From: a marine actinobacterium PHSC20C1
Lineage (GTDB): Bacteria > Actinomycetota > Actinomycetes > Actinomycetales > Microbacteriaceae
NCBI GenBank assembly: GCA_000153145.1
Contig: CH672415.1
Span: forward strand, 313,854-377,853
Direction: 5' to 3'
DNA: 64,000 nucleotides
Numbering within the stretch: the stretch's first letter is position 1; every line of letters begins with the position of its first letter. The notes beneath the pieces are model-generated. The model saw nothing but the letters and a program-made list of their open reading frames with translations. It searched no databases and had not been told where the DNA came from. The translations under genes and the position numbers were made by a program. Below are positions 38,151 to 47,611 of the stretch, in pieces.

Positions 38151-38910
38151 TGGCGAGAGCCCCAGCAATCCCGAAGGTGAACGCCTGCAAAAAGTGATGG
38201 CCGCAGCCGGCGTCGCGTCGCGTCGCGTGTGCGAAGACTTGATCTACCAGGGCCGTGTTGCGGTGAACGGTGAGGTTGTCGAAGCGGCAGGTCGCAGAGT
38301 GTTGCCGACCGATCGCGTGACCGTTGATGACGTCGCGATTCAACTCGACACCACAAAGCAGTACGTGATGCTCAACAAGCCTGTTGGCGTTGTGAGTTCG
38401 ATGGCTGACGAAAGTGGCCGACCCGACCTGCGCGAATTCACGCGGGACTACGACGAGCGCCTCTTCAACGTTGGCCGACTCGACGCGAACACCTCTGGGT
38501 TACTCATTCTGACCAACGATGGCGAACTCGCGCACATTCTCGCGCATCCGTCGTTCGGTGTTTCGAAGACATACATTGCCAAAGTTGAGGGCATCGTGAG
38601 CGCGCAGACGATTGCGAAGCTCACGAAGGGCATCGAGCTCGACGATGGACCGATTGTCGCGGACAAAGCGCGGGCGCTCGGCCGTGCATCCGGCAACGAG
38701 ACGATGGTAGAAATCACGCTGCACTCTGGGCGCAACCACATTGTTCGTCGGATGCTGGATGCCGTTGGTCACCCGGTGATCGACCTCGTGCGCCGCCAGT
38801 TTGGTCCGCTCACGCTCGGCAGCTTGCCCGTTGGTCGCACGCGCGACCTCACTAAAGCAGAGCTGGGCGCAGTCCTGACGATTGCCCGAAACGCGGAAGA
38901 GCAGTCGTGA
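38137..38910 (+). CDS. rluB: 23S rRNA pseudouridine synthase, RluB/RsuA family
   Basis: 257 residues from ATG 38137 (upstream in-frame ATGs at 38119 and 38128 are possible). S4-type RNA-binding domain at about residues 15-60 (ERLQKVMAAAGVASRRVCEDLIYQGRVAVNG), catalytic domain with the aspartate in LFNVGRLDANTSGLLILTNDGELAHILAHPSFGVSKTY, and the C-terminal VEITLHSGRNHIVRRMLDAVGHPVIDLVR pattern of the RsuA/RluB/RluF group. Modifies a uridine of 23S rRNA (U2605 in E. coli RluB). Its place after scpB is conserved in Gram-positive bacteria. Confidence 0.9.
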   Translation: MNNANGESPSNPEGERLQKVMAAAGVASRRVCEDLIYQGRVAVNGEVVEAAGRRVLPTDRVTVDDVAIQLDTTKQYVMLNKPVGVVSSMADESGRPDLREFTRDYDERLFNVGRLDANTSGLLILTNDGELAHILAHPSFGVSKTYIAKVEGIVSAQTIAKLTKGIELDDGPIVADKARALGRASGNETMVEITLHSGRNHIVRRMLDAVGHPVIDLVRRQFGPLTLGSLPVGRTRDLTKAELGAVLTIARNAEEQS

Positions 38911-39989
38911 ATCTCGGCCGCATAACCGGGCAGGTTCGTATTGTTGGTGCCGGACTTCTCGGGGCAAGCATTGGTCACGGCCTGCGCGCGAAGGGTGTTG
39001 ACGTAATTTTGCACGATGCGTCGCGCAGCAATGCGACTCTCGCGATTGATTACGGTGCCGGTCGTGCCCCTCAGCCCGACGACAAGCCAGCGCTCGTGAT
39101 TGTGGCAGTTCCGCCGGATGTGACGGCAGAGGTTGTTGCTCGCGAGCTTGCGGCCTGGCCTCAAGCAACGGTGACGGATGTCGCGAGTGTGAAAGTCGGA
39201 GTGCTCGACGAGCTCATCGCTGCCGGTGCCGATCTCGACCGCTATGTCGGTTCGCATCCGCTCGCCGGTCGTGAACGCGGTGGAGCGATATCTGCCCGTG
39301 CCGATCTGTTCATAGGCCGGCCGTGGGTTGTTGGCAGGGGAGCAGCCTTCCGGCGCCGTGCCGTTGAAGATGTCGTGATTGAGCTTGGCGCGATTCCCGT
39401 GGCGATGTCTGCCTCCGAGCATGACGAGGCTGTAGCGCTAATTTCGCACGTTCCCCAAGTGGTGGCGAGTCTGCTCGCGCACCGGTTGGCGGGGGCATCC
39501 GATGCCGCTGTTGGCCTTGCCGGTCAGGGACTGCGCGACACGACCCGCATCGCGTCAAGCAATCCGGAGCTGTGGGTACAGATCTTGGGCGCAAATTCTG
39601 GCCCCGTCGCTGAAATACTTCGCGAATTGCAGACCGAGCTTGGAGTCGCAATTGATGCGCTCGAGGCCCCGGATGCGCCGGGAGCTCGCCGGGCGATTGC
39701 TGAAGTTCTCTCTGGCGGCAACGCCGGGGTCGCTCGCATTCCAGGTAAACACGGCACACGAAAGCACTTCAGCCAACTCGTTGTCATGGTTGATGACAAG
39801 CCGGGAGAGCTTGCACGACTGCTCACCGAAATCGGCGAAGCTCACGTGAACATGGAAGACTTGCGCCTTGAGCACTCACCGGGCGCCCAATTCGGTCTTG
39901 CCGAAATTTCGGTACTGCCCGAAAAAGAAGCCACATTGATTAGCGAGCTCGAGGCTCGCGGTTGGAAGATTGCAGAGACTTTCGCGTGA
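38907..39989 (+). CDS. tyrA: Prephenate dehydrogenase with C-terminal ACT domain
   Basis: Oxidative decarboxylation of prephenate to 4-hydroxyphenylpyruvate in tyrosine synthesis. 360 residues from GTG 38907, overlapping rluB by four bases. Rossmann motif [15 protein letters not shown] near residue 13, the prephenate-binding segment [28 protein letters not shown], and [15 protein letters not shown]. After residue about 285 an ACT domain ([36 protein letters not shown]) suggests allosteric inhibition by tyrosine. The stop overlaps the cmk start by four bases. Confidence 0.92.
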   Translation: MNLGRITGQVRIVGAGLLGASIGHGLRAKGVDVILHDASRSNATLAIDYGAGRAPQPDDKPALVIVAVPPDVTAEVVARELAAWPQATVTDVASVKVGVLDELIAAGADLDRYVGSHPLAGRERGGAISARADLFIGRPWVVGRGAAFRRRAVEDVVIELGAIPVAMSASEHDEAVALISHVPQVVASLLAHRLAGASDAAVGLAGQGLRDTTRIASSNPELWVQILGANSGPVAEILRELQTELGVAIDALEAPDAPGARRAIAEVLSGGNAGVARIPGKHGTRKHFSQLVVMVDDKPGELARLLTEIGEAHVNMEDLRLEHSPGAQFGLAEISVLPEKEATLISELEARGWKIAETFA

Positions 39990-40660
39990 ATAAGAACCCG
40001 TCGTTTGTTGTTGTGGCCGTCGATGGTCCGGCCGGCAGCGGAAAGTCGAGTGTGTCGAAAGCGACTGCTCGCGAACTCGGCTTCGACTACCTCGACACTG
40101 GGGCCGCCTATCGCGGTCTCGCCCTGCACTGCCTAGACCGCGGTGTCGATACTCTCGGGCCCAGCGATGTAATTGACACTCTCCCGCGCTTTGAGTACTC
40201 GATCGGGATTGATCCGGACAACTACTTCGTCAAGGTCGACTCAGAGATCGTGACCAACGACATCCGTGAACCGCGCATCACAAGCGTTGTCTCGAACATT
40301 GCACGGATCCCTGAAGTACGCGAATACATGGTTTCGCTGTTCCGCAGCATCATGGCGAGCAGCGAAAAACCGGGCATCGTGGTCGAGGGAAGAGACATAA
40401 CAACGGTCGTCGCGCCGGACGCTCAGGCGCGAATTCTGCTCACAGCCAGTGAAGAAGCTAGAATGGGAAGACGTGCGGCCGAACTCTCCGGAGAATCGAG
40501 CGCGACAACGGCGCAACAACTCAGTTATCGAGATGCGCAGGACTCCAAAGTCGTGGACTTCATGAACGCCGCAGAAGGAGTCATCACAATTGACTCCACC
40601 AATCTTGACTTCGATCAAACCGTGACGGCCGTCGCGAGTTTTGTTCGCTCCAGCATGTAA
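39986..40660 (+). CDS. cmk: Cytidylate kinase
   Basis: Phosphorylates CMP and dCMP. 224 residues from GTG 39986. P-loop [14 protein letters not shown] at residues 10-23, the CMP-binding [15 protein letters not shown] segment, [33 protein letters not shown] with the lid arginines, and [32 protein letters not shown]. All typical for Cmk. Overlaps tyrA by four bases; der follows after 14 nt. The cmk-der order is conserved in Gram-positive bacteria. Confidence 0.94.
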   Translation: MNKNPSFVVVAVDGPAGSGKSSVSKATARELGFDYLDTGAAYRGLALHCLDRGVDTLGPSDVIDTLPRFEYSIGIDPDNYFVKVDSEIVTNDIREPRITSVVSNIARIPEVREYMVSLFRSIMASSEKPGIVVEGRDITTVVAPDAQARILLTASEEARMGRRAAELSGESSATTAQQLSYRDAQDSKVVDFMNAAEGVITIDSTNLDFDQTVTAVASFVRSSM

Positions 40661-40674
40661 ACAAAGGACTACCC

Positions 40675-42195
40675 ATGGCCGATCATTCGCCCGCCGAAGA
40701 CGATTTTCCCGAGCTGAATCCAGCTCTCGTCGAACGACTTTCCGGCATGGACGAGGACGAGGCCGCGAAGCGCACTGCTGCTTTGCGCTCCGGACTCAGT
40801 GACTACGAACTCGACGACGAAGACATTCAGGTTCTCGATTCCGCTTCGGAAGACCCTGACGCGATCTACTACTTGCCTGCGCTTCCCGTGCTCGCGATCG
40901 TTGGTCGCCCCAATGTGGGCAAGTCTGCCCTCGTGAACCGCATTATCGGCCGTCGTGAAGCCGTCGTTGAGGACACCCCCGGTGTTACCCGCGACCGTGT
41001 TAACTACAAGGCCGAGTGGAACAACCGTCACTTCACGATCGTTGACACCGGCGGTTGGGAGCCCGACGCTAAAGGCATCGACGCTTCTGTTGCTGCCCAG
41101 GCCGAGATCGCTATTGACCTCGCCGACGCTGTGCTCTTTGTTGTGGATGCCACGGTTGGCCCCACGTCGACAGACGAGCACGTTGTGCGCATGCTGCGCG
41201 CCACCAACAAGCCAGTGATTCTTGTTGCCAACAAGGTTGATGACGTTCACCAGGAATCGGATGCTGCTTCGCTCTGGAGCCTCGGCCTCGGTCAGCCGTG
41301 GCCAGCCTCTGCTGTGCACGGTCGCGGTGTTGCCGACCTGCTCGACAAGGTGTTGCTGGTTCTTCCCAAGATCTCTGCTGTAGCGAAAGAGGAAGTGGGC
41401 GGCCCTCGTCGCGTTGCCATCCTCGGTCGCCCCAACGTCGGAAAGTCGAGCCTGCTCAACAAGACGGCCGGTGAAGAGCGCGTTGTTGTCAATGAGCTTG
41501 CCGGTACGACTCGCGACCCTGTCGATGAGCAGATTGAGCTTGGCGGAAAGTTCTGGCGCTTCGTCGACACCGCTGGCATCCGTCGTCGTGTTGCTTTGGC
41601 TCAGGGTGCTGACTTCTATGCAACTTTGCGTACGAGTGCCGCCCTCGAGAAGGCCGAAGTTGCGGTTGTCATTTTTGATGTCAGCCAGCCGTTGAGCGTT
41701 CAGGATCTCAAGATTGTTGACCTGGTGCTCGAATCGGGCCGGGCGCTCGTTCTTGCCTTCAACAAATGGGATCTTCTCGACGATGAACGTCGCGATTTGC
41801 TCGAGCGTGAGATCGATAAAGATTTGGGTCACGTTTCTTGGGCACCTCGCGTCAACATCTCGGCCAAGACTGGTCGTCACATGGAGAAGCTGGTTCCGGC
41901 CCTCGAGCTGGCGTTGGAGTCGTGGGATACCCGCATTCCGACCGGTAAGTTCAACGCGCTTCTTGCCGAACTTACGCAAGAGCACCCTCACCCACTTCGT
42001 GGTGGCAAGCAGCCGCGCATCCTCTTCGGTACGCAGGCATCAAGCCGCCCGCCAACGTTCGTTCTCTTCACGACCGGGTTCTTGGACCCGCAGTACCGTC
42101 GATTCATTACGCGTCGTCTGCGTGAGATCTTCGGTTTCGATGGAAGCCCGATCCAGGTCAACATGCGCGTTCGTGAAAAGCGCAAGCGCAAGTAG
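40675..42195 (+). CDS. der: Ribosome-assembly GTPase Der (EngA)
   Basis: Double GTPase needed for maturation of the large ribosomal subunit. 506 residues: an acidic N-terminal extension of about 70 residues seen in actinobacteria, G domain 1 (P-loop [21 protein letters not shown]), G domain 2 (P-loop [25 protein letters not shown]), and the C-terminal KH-like domain ending in basic residues REKRKRK. Last gene of the cluster, followed by a strong terminator. Confidence 0.96.
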   Translation: MADHSPAEDDFPELNPALVERLSGMDEDEAAKRTAALRSGLSDYELDDEDIQVLDSASEDPDAIYYLPALPVLAIVGRPNVGKSALVNRIIGRREAVVEDTPGVTRDRVNYKAEWNNRHFTIVDTGGWEPDAKGIDASVAAQAEIAIDLADAVLFVVDATVGPTSTDEHVVRMLRATNKPVILVANKVDDVHQESDAASLWSLGLGQPWPASAVHGRGVADLLDKVLLVLPKISAVAKEEVGGPRRVAILGRPNVGKSSLLNKTAGEERVVVNELAGTTRDPVDEQIELGGKFWRFVDTAGIRRRVALAQGADFYATLRTSAALEKAEVAVVIFDVSQPLSVQDLKIVDLVLESGRALVLAFNKWDLLDDERRDLLEREIDKDLGHVSWAPRVNISAKTGRHMEKLVPALELALESWDTRIPTGKFNALLAELTQEHPHPLRGGKQPRILFGTQASSRPPTFVLFTTGFLDPQYRRFITRRLREIFGFDGSPIQVNMRVREKRKRK

Positions 42196-42212
42196 CCCTC
42201 AGCCTTAACGCC

Positions 42213-42255
42213 AAACGGCGAGTCACTTCTCGAAAGAGAGTGACTCGCCGTTTTG
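42213..42255. terminator. Bidirectional terminator between der and the efflux gene
   Basis: Perfect inverted repeat of about 19 bp (AAACGGCGAGTCACTTCTC with GAGAGTGACTCGCCGTTTT, given by position 42213-42231 and 42236-42254), loop GAAA, with A-run on one side and T-run on the other. It lies 18 nt after der and 41 nt from the stop of the converging transporter gene, so it can serve both. Confidence 0.92.
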
Positions 42256-42295
42256 TGTTTAGCGGGTTGGCCTGGTTGGCTCGGTTGACTGTTGG

Positions 42296-43804
42296 CTAGT
42301 GGCCGGCTGGTGTTTCGCCTGGCTGCAGTTCAGATGCCGGCCGTTTGACGAAGAACGTTGCGACGACCGCGAACAGGGAGATGATTCCGCCAGCCATGAA
42401 GGCGAGGCGTACTCCGCCGGCGAGGGCGACAGTTTCTTCGGCTCCGGATGCTGCAAGTGATACGGACTGCACGGTGAGCAGCGCGATGAACAGTGCTGTT
42501 CCAGCGGCACCGGCAAGTTGCTGCACGGTTCCGATGGTGGCGCTGCCGTGGGAGTACAGGTGTGGCTTGAGCGATCCAAGTGCCGAGGTGAAGAGCGGCG
42601 TGAACATGAAAGCAAGGCCGATGCTCATGGGGATGTGGATGGCTACAACCATGAACGGCGAGCTGGTTTCGGAGAGCATGGTGAAGCTCCACAGCGCAGC
42701 GCTCACGATGATGGCGCCCGGAATCATGAGCGGGCGTGGGCCGACTCTGTCGTAGAGGCGGCCGACGACGGGCCCGAGGAGGCCCATGATGAGGCTGCCG
42801 GGCAGGACGAGAAGTCCACTCTGGATGGGCTCTAGACCGAGTACGTCTTGAGTGAACATGGGCAGCAGGATTATGGTTCCGAACAGTGCGGCCATCATGA
42901 CCATCATGAGGCCGATGGCGATAGCAAACCCTGGTGCTGCGAACGTGCGCAGGTCGAGTAGCGCACGGTCAGTTTTCTGCAACTTGAGCTGACGGACGAT
43001 GAACAGCACGAGGCTGACTGCGCCAGCGACGATGGGGATTGCTGGCGCTACGAGCACACTGGTTCCGCTGGCTGATTCGCCCAGGCTGGAGAGTCCGTAA
43101 ATGAGTCCGGAGAATGCGACAGCCGAGAGGATGACCGAGAGCACGTCAATGGAGACCTTGCTTGGCTCGGTGACGTTCTTGACCTTGGTGATGCCAAGCA
43201 CGAGCGCGATGACGGAGATGGGGATCATTACGATGAAGACCCAGCGCCAGTCGAAGACTGACAAAACCAACCCGGCAACGGTCGGGCCAACGGCGGGGGC
43301 CATCGACATGACGATGGAAACGTTTCCCATCGTCTTTCCGCGGGTGGCTGGCGGAACGAGGGTCATCACCGTTGTCATGAGCAGCGGAAGCATCATCGCG
43401 GTGCCAGAAGCTTGGACAACTCGTCCAACAATGAGCACGAAGAACGTCGGAGCTATCGCGCCAAGCAGAGTGCCTGCAGTGAAGAGCGACATCGCGGCGA
43501 TAAAGATGCTGCGGGTCGAGAAGCGTTGGATTAGGAATCCGGTAATCGGAATCACTACCGCCATGGTGAGCATGAACGACGTCGAGAGCCACTGGGCGGT
43601 GCTCGGTTCAATGTTGAGGTCGGCCATGATGCGGGGGATAGCAACCACGAGCGATGTCTCGTTGAGGAACACAACGAAGGTGGCTGCGAGCATGAGTGCG
43701 ATGACGAGACGGTTGCGGCCGCTGTGATCGATTGCGCCATCTGGCGCGCCTTTCGCGCCCTCGAAGAGAGGAATGCTGCCGGTAATCGGCGCCGTGCTGG
43801 TCAT
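42296..43804 (-). CDS. MFS drug efflux transporter, DHA2 (EmrB/QacA) family
   Basis: Proton-driven export of toxic compounds across the cytoplasmic membrane. 502 residues from ATG 43804; an in-frame extension to 43906 adds 34 residues that do not fit the family. Fourteen hydrophobic segments. Motif D1-like LNETSLVVAIPRIMADL, the motif A-type loop, motif C of antiporters in VVQASGTAMMLPLLMTTV and AVGPTVAGLVLS, and LGLEPIQSGLLVLPGSLIMGLLGPVVGRLYDRVGPRP are visible. No TetR or MarR regulator is next to it. Substrate unknown. It converges with der and is divergent from the thiamine genes. Confidence 0.9.
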   Translation of the reverse strand: MTSTAPITGSIPLFEGAKGAPDGAIDHSGRNRLVIALMLAATFVVFLNETSLVVAIPRIMADLNIEPSTAQWLSTSFMLTMAVVIPITGFLIQRFSTRSIFIAAMSLFTAGTLLGAIAPTFFVLIVGRVVQASGTAMMLPLLMTTVMTLVPPATRGKTMGNVSIVMSMAPAVGPTVAGLVLSVFDWRWVFIVMIPISVIALVLGITKVKNVTEPSKVSIDVLSVILSAVAFSGLIYGLSSLGESASGTSVLVAPAIPIVAGAVSLVLFIVRQLKLQKTDRALLDLRTFAAPGFAIAIGLMMVMMAALFGTIILLPMFTQDVLGLEPIQSGLLVLPGSLIMGLLGPVVGRLYDRVGPRPLMIPGAIIVSAALWSFTMLSETSSPFMVVAIHIPMSIGLAFMFTPLFTSALGSLKPHLYSHGSATIGTVQQLAGAAGTALFIALLTVQSVSLAASGAEETVALAGGVRLAFMAGGIISLFAVVATFFVKRPASELQPGETPAGH

Positions 43805-44044
43805 TAAAATCCTGTCGTCGTGCAAGTGGTGGGACGAAGCAGCAGCCGGATCGAAAAGGGTGCACAGATCTTGCGTCATCTTCATTGTCACCCAGACCAA
43901 CGACATCCGTCAGTGAAATAGTCCAATAACACTTCCGCCTGAGGCGAACACAGGCTCAGAATGCCCGGCGGGGAGGACACGGGCGGGGCGCGCAATATCA
44001 CCTCCCACGGTCATCCGTGACCCGCTATGTTGGAGGCACAACTT

Positions 44045-44117
44045 GTGACACGGGGTGCCCTGCGGGGCTGAGAACACACCCGTCGAACCTGATCTAGTTA
44101 GAACTAGCGAAGGGATG
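44045..44117 (+). promoter_or_regulatory. TPP riboswitch (THI element)
   Basis: Conserved parts in order: GGGGTGCC (44052-44059), CTGAGA (44068-44073), ACCTGAT (44087-44093), a short P5 hairpin region (CTAGTTAGAACTAG, 44094-44107), and the terminal GCGAAGGGA (44107-44115). The closing purine stretch AAGGGA lies 9 nt before the ATG at 44124, so it also serves as the Shine-Dalgarno site: TPP binding would hide it and stop translation of thiM. A TATGTT hexamer at 44026-44031 may be the -10 box. Confidence 0.93.
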
Positions 44118-44123
44118 TCGTGC

Positions 44124-44933
44124 ATGTCGCGTACGCCACCAGATCTTTTGACCGCCACTCAAGATGCGCTCGAGGCGGTGAGATCGACGTCGCCGCTCGT
44201 GCAGTGCATCACCAACAACGTGGTGATTGGCTTCACCGCCAATGCTCTGCTTGCGGTGGGGGCTGCGCCCGCAATGGTCGATATTCCGGATGAGGCTGGC
44301 ATTTTTGCCGGTGTTGCTTCCGGACTGCTGATCAACCTCGGTTCCTGCAGTGCTGAGCAGCGTGCAGCGGCCCTCGAAGCAGCGCCGGCCGCCAATGCTG
44401 CGGGAACACCATGGGTGCTCGACCCGGTAGCGATCGGTGCTTTGCCGGTGCGCACCCCGCTCGCGCACCGCCTGCGTGACCTGGGCCCGTCGATTGTGCG
44501 AGGTAATGCCTCAGAGATTTTGGCGCTCGCCGAACTGGGTTCCGGGGGCCGTGGTGTCGACAGCATCAGCAGCGTCGATGATGCGCTTACCGCTGCGAAA
44601 CTGTTGGCTCGAGTATCCGGCGGTGCCGTCGCAGTTTCGGGAGCGACCGACGTTGTGACCGATGGCGTGAGTGTTGTGAGGCTCTCGAACGGGCATCCGG
44701 TGCTGACTAAGGTGACGGGTGGCGGTTGTGCTCTGGGCGCGATCATGGCGGCGTTTGCTGCCGTAACCCGTGATGGTTTGACGGCGGCGGTTGCTGCGAC
44801 GAGCGTGTACACGGTCGCGGCGGATCTGGCGGCCGAACGTTCGGTGCTTCCGGGAAGCTTTGCGGTTGCCCTGCTCGATGCGCTGAGCGAAGTGTCAGTT
44901 GATGACTTGGCAGCACGGGCGGTATTCGCGTGA
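44124..44933 (+). CDS. thiM: Hydroxyethylthiazole kinase
   Basis: Salvages 4-methyl-5-(2-hydroxyethyl)thiazole by phosphorylation. 269 residues from ATG 44124; ATG 44115 is also in frame but lies inside the riboswitch. Motifs: [57 protein letters not shown] and the ATP-binding [18 protein letters not shown], all typical of ThiM. First gene of thiM-thiE-thiD/tenA; the stop overlaps thiE (GTGA). Confidence 0.94.
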   Translation: MSRTPPDLLTATQDALEAVRSTSPLVQCITNNVVIGFTANALLAVGAAPAMVDIPDEAGIFAGVASGLLINLGSCSAEQRAAALEAAPAANAAGTPWVLDPVAIGALPVRTPLAHRLRDLGPSIVRGNASEILALAELGSGGRGVDSISSVDDALTAAKLLARVSGGAVAVSGATDVVTDGVSVVRLSNGHPVLTKVTGGGCALGAIMAAFAAVTRDGLTAAVAATSVYTVAADLAAERSVLPGSFAVALLDALSEVSVDDLAARAVFA

Positions 44934-45634
44934 GCACCGAAGCGTCGCCGGTGAGCGGTTATCGGGCGAGCTTTGATCTTTCTACCTATCTAGTGACGGA
45001 TTCAGCCCAGGCACGCGCTGCCGGTCACGATCTTGTTGAACTCATCTATGAGGCTGTGGCCGGGGGAGTGACGATCGTGCAGTTGCGCGAAAAGGATCTA
45101 CCGGCGCGCGCCTTTCTTGATCTCGTGTTGCGGGTATCGACGGCGGTGGGGTTGAAGGTTCCGGTTCTCGTCAATGATCGCGTTGATGTGTATTTGGCGG
45201 CGCGTGAGATGGGGGCTCGGGTTGCCGGTGTGCATGTGGGGCAACATGACCTGCCGCCTTCTGCGGTTCGGGCGCTCGTTGGTCCGGATGCGATTGTCGG
45301 GCTGAGCGCTGCGACCGAAGACCAGCTCTATGAAGCGAGTGTGCGTTCGGCGGGGGTCGACTATGTGGGTATTGGTGCCCTACACCCCACGACGAGTAAG
45401 AAGGATGCGCCAGAACAGCTCGGTCACGCCCGCATGGCTGAGTTGATTGCGCTGAGCACGCTGCCCTCCGTAGCGATCGGTGGAATTGGACCGGATGATC
45501 TGCCCCTGTTGCGGGCTGCGGGTGCTGATGGTGCTGCTGTTGTGTCGGCGATCTGTGGTGCTGCTGATCCTCGGGTTGCGGCGCGGGCGCTCGCAGACGC
45601 GTGGGCTGGCGAGAGTGTGGGGGAGCGAGTATGA
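44930..45634 (+). CDS. thiE: Thiamine-phosphate synthase
   Basis: Joins HMP-diphosphate and thiazole phosphate to thiamine phosphate. 234 residues from GTG 44930; TIM-barrel enzyme with [41 protein letters not shown] (Mg-binding Asp), [32 protein letters not shown] and [12 protein letters not shown] 15-residue N-terminal extension precedes the barrel. Overlaps thiM and thiD by four bases each. Confidence 0.94.
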   Translation: MSTEASPVSGYRASFDLSTYLVTDSAQARAAGHDLVELIYEAVAGGVTIVQLREKDLPARAFLDLVLRVSTAVGLKVPVLVNDRVDVYLAAREMGARVAGVHVGQHDLPPSAVRALVGPDAIVGLSAATEDQLYEASVRSAGVDYVGIGALHPTTSKKDAPEQLGHARMAELIALSTLPSVAIGGIGPDDLPLLRAAGADGAAVVSAICGAADPRVAARALADAWAGESVGERV

Positions 45635-47184
45635 GTCTTGGTGCTTCTAGTGCGCCGGGTGTTCCTCACGTGCGTGGTGTTGCTCGTGTGCCTCGTACCG
45701 CTCGCGTGCCTCGCGTTCTCAGTATTGCCGGGAGTGATCCTTCAGGTGGTGCCGGTATTCAGGCTGACCTGAAGTCGATCGCAGCCAATGGTGGCTACGG
45801 GATGGCAGCGATAACGGCGTTGACGGCCCAAAACACGCAAGGCGTGCGCGGTGTGCATGTGCCGCCGGCTGAGTTTTTGCGCGAGCAGCTTGATGCCCTC
45901 AGCGATGATGTGGCGATTGATGCCGTGAAGATTGGGATGCTCGGAACCGTCGAGGTTGTGGGTGTTGTGCGGGCGTGGCTTGAGTCAGTGCGGCCGCCGC
46001 TCGTGGTGTTTGACCCCGTGATGGTGGCCACGAGTGGTGACCGACTGCTGGATGCCGAAGCCGAGCAGGCTTTGCGAGAGCTGGTGCGGGTGTGTGACCT
46101 GGTGACTCCGAACATTCCGGAGCTCGCGATCATCGCCGCCGAACCCGCCGCCGAGACGTGGCCTGAGGTGCTGGAGCAGGCGGCGCGAGTCTCTGCGTCC
46201 TACGGGGTGCGCGTACTAGCTAAGGGCGGACACTTGAGTGGGGCTGAGGCTCCGGATGCGCTCGTGGATGCCCGTTCCGGGAACGCACCGGTTGCGACCG
46301 AGTTTGCCGGCATCCGTATAGAGACCAGCAACACCCACGGAACCGGATGTTCGCTGTCGAGTGCGCTCGCGACCCGGATTGCGGCCGGCGGTGAGTGGGC
46401 TGCCGTTGTGGGGGAGTCGAAGCGGTGGCTGAGCGAGAGCATCCGTGCGGGTGCGGCGTTGCAGGTGGGTGGCGGGCGTGGTCCAATCAGTCACTTTGCG
46501 GGGTTGTGGGAGCGCGGGGGTGTAGAGACGGCGCCGACCGCGACTGAGGTGCGGGAGCAGTGGTGGGCTGAGATCGCCTCGGTGCGCGCGCAGATTGATG
46601 AGGGTGACTTTGTGCGGGCACTGGGGGATGGTTCCCTCGAGCGGGGTGACTTCGTCTGGTACCTGGCCCAGGATGCGCTCTATCTGCGGGATTATGCGCG
46701 GGCGCTCGCCGAAGCTGCCCGTTTGGCACCCACGGCGGCGGAGCAAGCGTTCTGGGCGTCGAGTGCTGAGGGTTGCATCGTGACGGAACTGCAGTTGCAC
46801 GAGTCGTGGTCTGTTTCTGGCGAGTTGTTCGCGGCTTTGCCCAGCGCTACGACGACCGGGTACCTGAACCATCTGCTGGCGACGGCGGCCCGAGGTGACT
46901 ATGCGGTGCTCGCAGCAGCGCTGTTGCCGTGTTTCTGGGTGTACCACGACGTAGGTTCGCGCTTGCACCCGCTGGCGCACGCCGAGCATCCTTACGTTGA
47001 CTGGTTGACGACGTACGCGGACCCTGCATTCGCGGATGCTACGGAGCAGGCCATCACGATTGTGACGGCGCTCGCGGCAGACGCAACCCCGCAGGTTCGC
47101 CAGGCGATGTTGACGGCTTTCGTGGCATCGACGGAGCATGAACGCGAGTTCTTCGCCGCCGCCTTTGGTATCGCCGTGAACTGA
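45631..47184 (+). CDS. thiD: ThiD-TenA fusion: HMP/HMP-phosphate kinase and thiaminase II
   Basis: 517 residues from ATG 45631. Residues about 28-290 are a ribokinase-fold HMP-P kinase (VLSIAGSDPSGGAGIQADLKSIAANGGYGMAAITALTAQN, VVFDPVMVATSGDRLLD, VTPNIPE, TSNTHGTGCSLSSALAT). Residues about 305-517 are a TenA domain (EQWWAEIASVRAQIDEGDFVRALGDGSLERGDFVWYLAQDALYLRDYARALA, and the ending EHEREFFAAA), which hydrolyses aminopyrimidines to HMP. The fusion joins release of HMP from degraded thiamine to its phosphorylation. The first 27 residues (GVPHVRGVARVPRTARVPRV) are a repetitive Val/Arg/Pro leader. No thiC or thiG is near, so the operon serves salvage. Confidence 0.93.
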   Translation: MSLGASSAPGVPHVRGVARVPRTARVPRVLSIAGSDPSGGAGIQADLKSIAANGGYGMAAITALTAQNTQGVRGVHVPPAEFLREQLDALSDDVAIDAVKIGMLGTVEVVGVVRAWLESVRPPLVVFDPVMVATSGDRLLDAEAEQALRELVRVCDLVTPNIPELAIIAAEPAAETWPEVLEQAARVSASYGVRVLAKGGHLSGAEAPDALVDARSGNAPVATEFAGIRIETSNTHGTGCSLSSALATRIAAGGEWAAVVGESKRWLSESIRAGAALQVGGGRGPISHFAGLWERGGVETAPTATEVREQWWAEIASVRAQIDEGDFVRALGDGSLERGDFVWYLAQDALYLRDYARALAEAARLAPTAAEQAFWASSAEGCIVTELQLHESWSVSGELFAALPSATTTGYLNHLLATAARGDYAVLAAALLPCFWVYHDVGSRLHPLAHAEHPYVDWLTTYADPAFADATEQAITIVTALAADATPQVRQAMLTAFVASTEHEREFFAAAFGIAVN

Positions 47185-47260
47185 TTTGGCTCCGGCCGTA
47201 GTTTCGGCCTCATTCTGAACATTGGCGCTCAGATTTCACGGTAAGCTATTTGAGTTGTCG

Positions 47261-47334
47261 CGGGCTGTAGCGCAGCTTGGTAGCGCACCTGACTGGGGGT
47301 CAGGGGGTCGCAGGTTCAAATCCTGTCAGCCCGA
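47261..47334 (+). tRNA. tRNA-Pro (anticodon GGG)
   Basis: 74 nt that folds to a full cloverleaf: acceptor CGGGCTG/CAGCCCG, D-arm GCGC..GCGC, anticodon stem CCTGA/TCAGG with loop CTGGGGG (anticodon GGG), T-arm GCAGG-TTCAAAT-CCTGT, discriminator A. CCA is not encoded. Its last 19 bases plus the next base are repeated exactly at 53120-53139, which marks it as the attachment site of the following island. Confidence 0.95.
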
Positions 47335-47335
47335 C
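47316..47335 (+). repeat. Left attachment-like repeat (inside tRNA-Pro 3' end)
   Basis: TCAAATCCTGTCAGCCCGAC, 20 bases, identical to 53120-53139. Exact direct repeats of a tRNA 3' end are the usual scar of tyrosine-recombinase integration. Confidence 0.8.
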
Positions 47336-47340
47336 AATGT

Positions 47341-47372
47341 GCCCCGGATTTCTCACGAAGTCCGGGGCTTTC
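47341..47372 (+). terminator. Hairpin terminator after tRNA-Pro
   Basis: GCCCCGGA (47341-47348) pairs with TCCGGGGC (47361-47368), loop of 12 nt, then TTTCT. It is different from the hairpin that follows the second copy of the tRNA end at 53144. Confidence 0.7.
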
Positions 47373-47437
47373 TCTATGGCGTTTTTTAAACTCGGATGCG
47401 CAATCCAACACAAACCCAACACTTCTAATGTGTGTTC

Positions 47438-47467
47438 GGATGGCCATCCTCTGCCGGACATATGTCC
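47438..47467. promoter_or_regulatory. Two 12-bp palindromes upstream of the DUF262 gene
   Basis: GGATGGCCATCC (47438-47449) and GGACATATGTCC (47456-47467) are both perfect palindromes whose centres are 18 bp apart. They lie about 150 bp before the DUF262 gene and could be operators, but no regulator is next to them. Confidence 0.35.
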
Positions 47468-47611
47468 AAATGTCTGTGTTCGCTAATGGTCAGGTGAAGC
47501 TTCCCCGACTCGCCCTCGCCTTCAACGCAAAGTAAGGGCGGCGCGTTTTGCGCGCACAGGATTCGCCCTGAACCGGCAGGATGGTCACATGATGAGGATA
47601 GGTAGCAAACT

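Noticed and set aside
40669-41991. 440-codon open frame antisense to der
   Set aside because: It mirrors der codon by codon; high-GC coding sequence often leaves the opposite strand open. Der has full motifs and a ribosome binding site, while the antisense product resembles no family.
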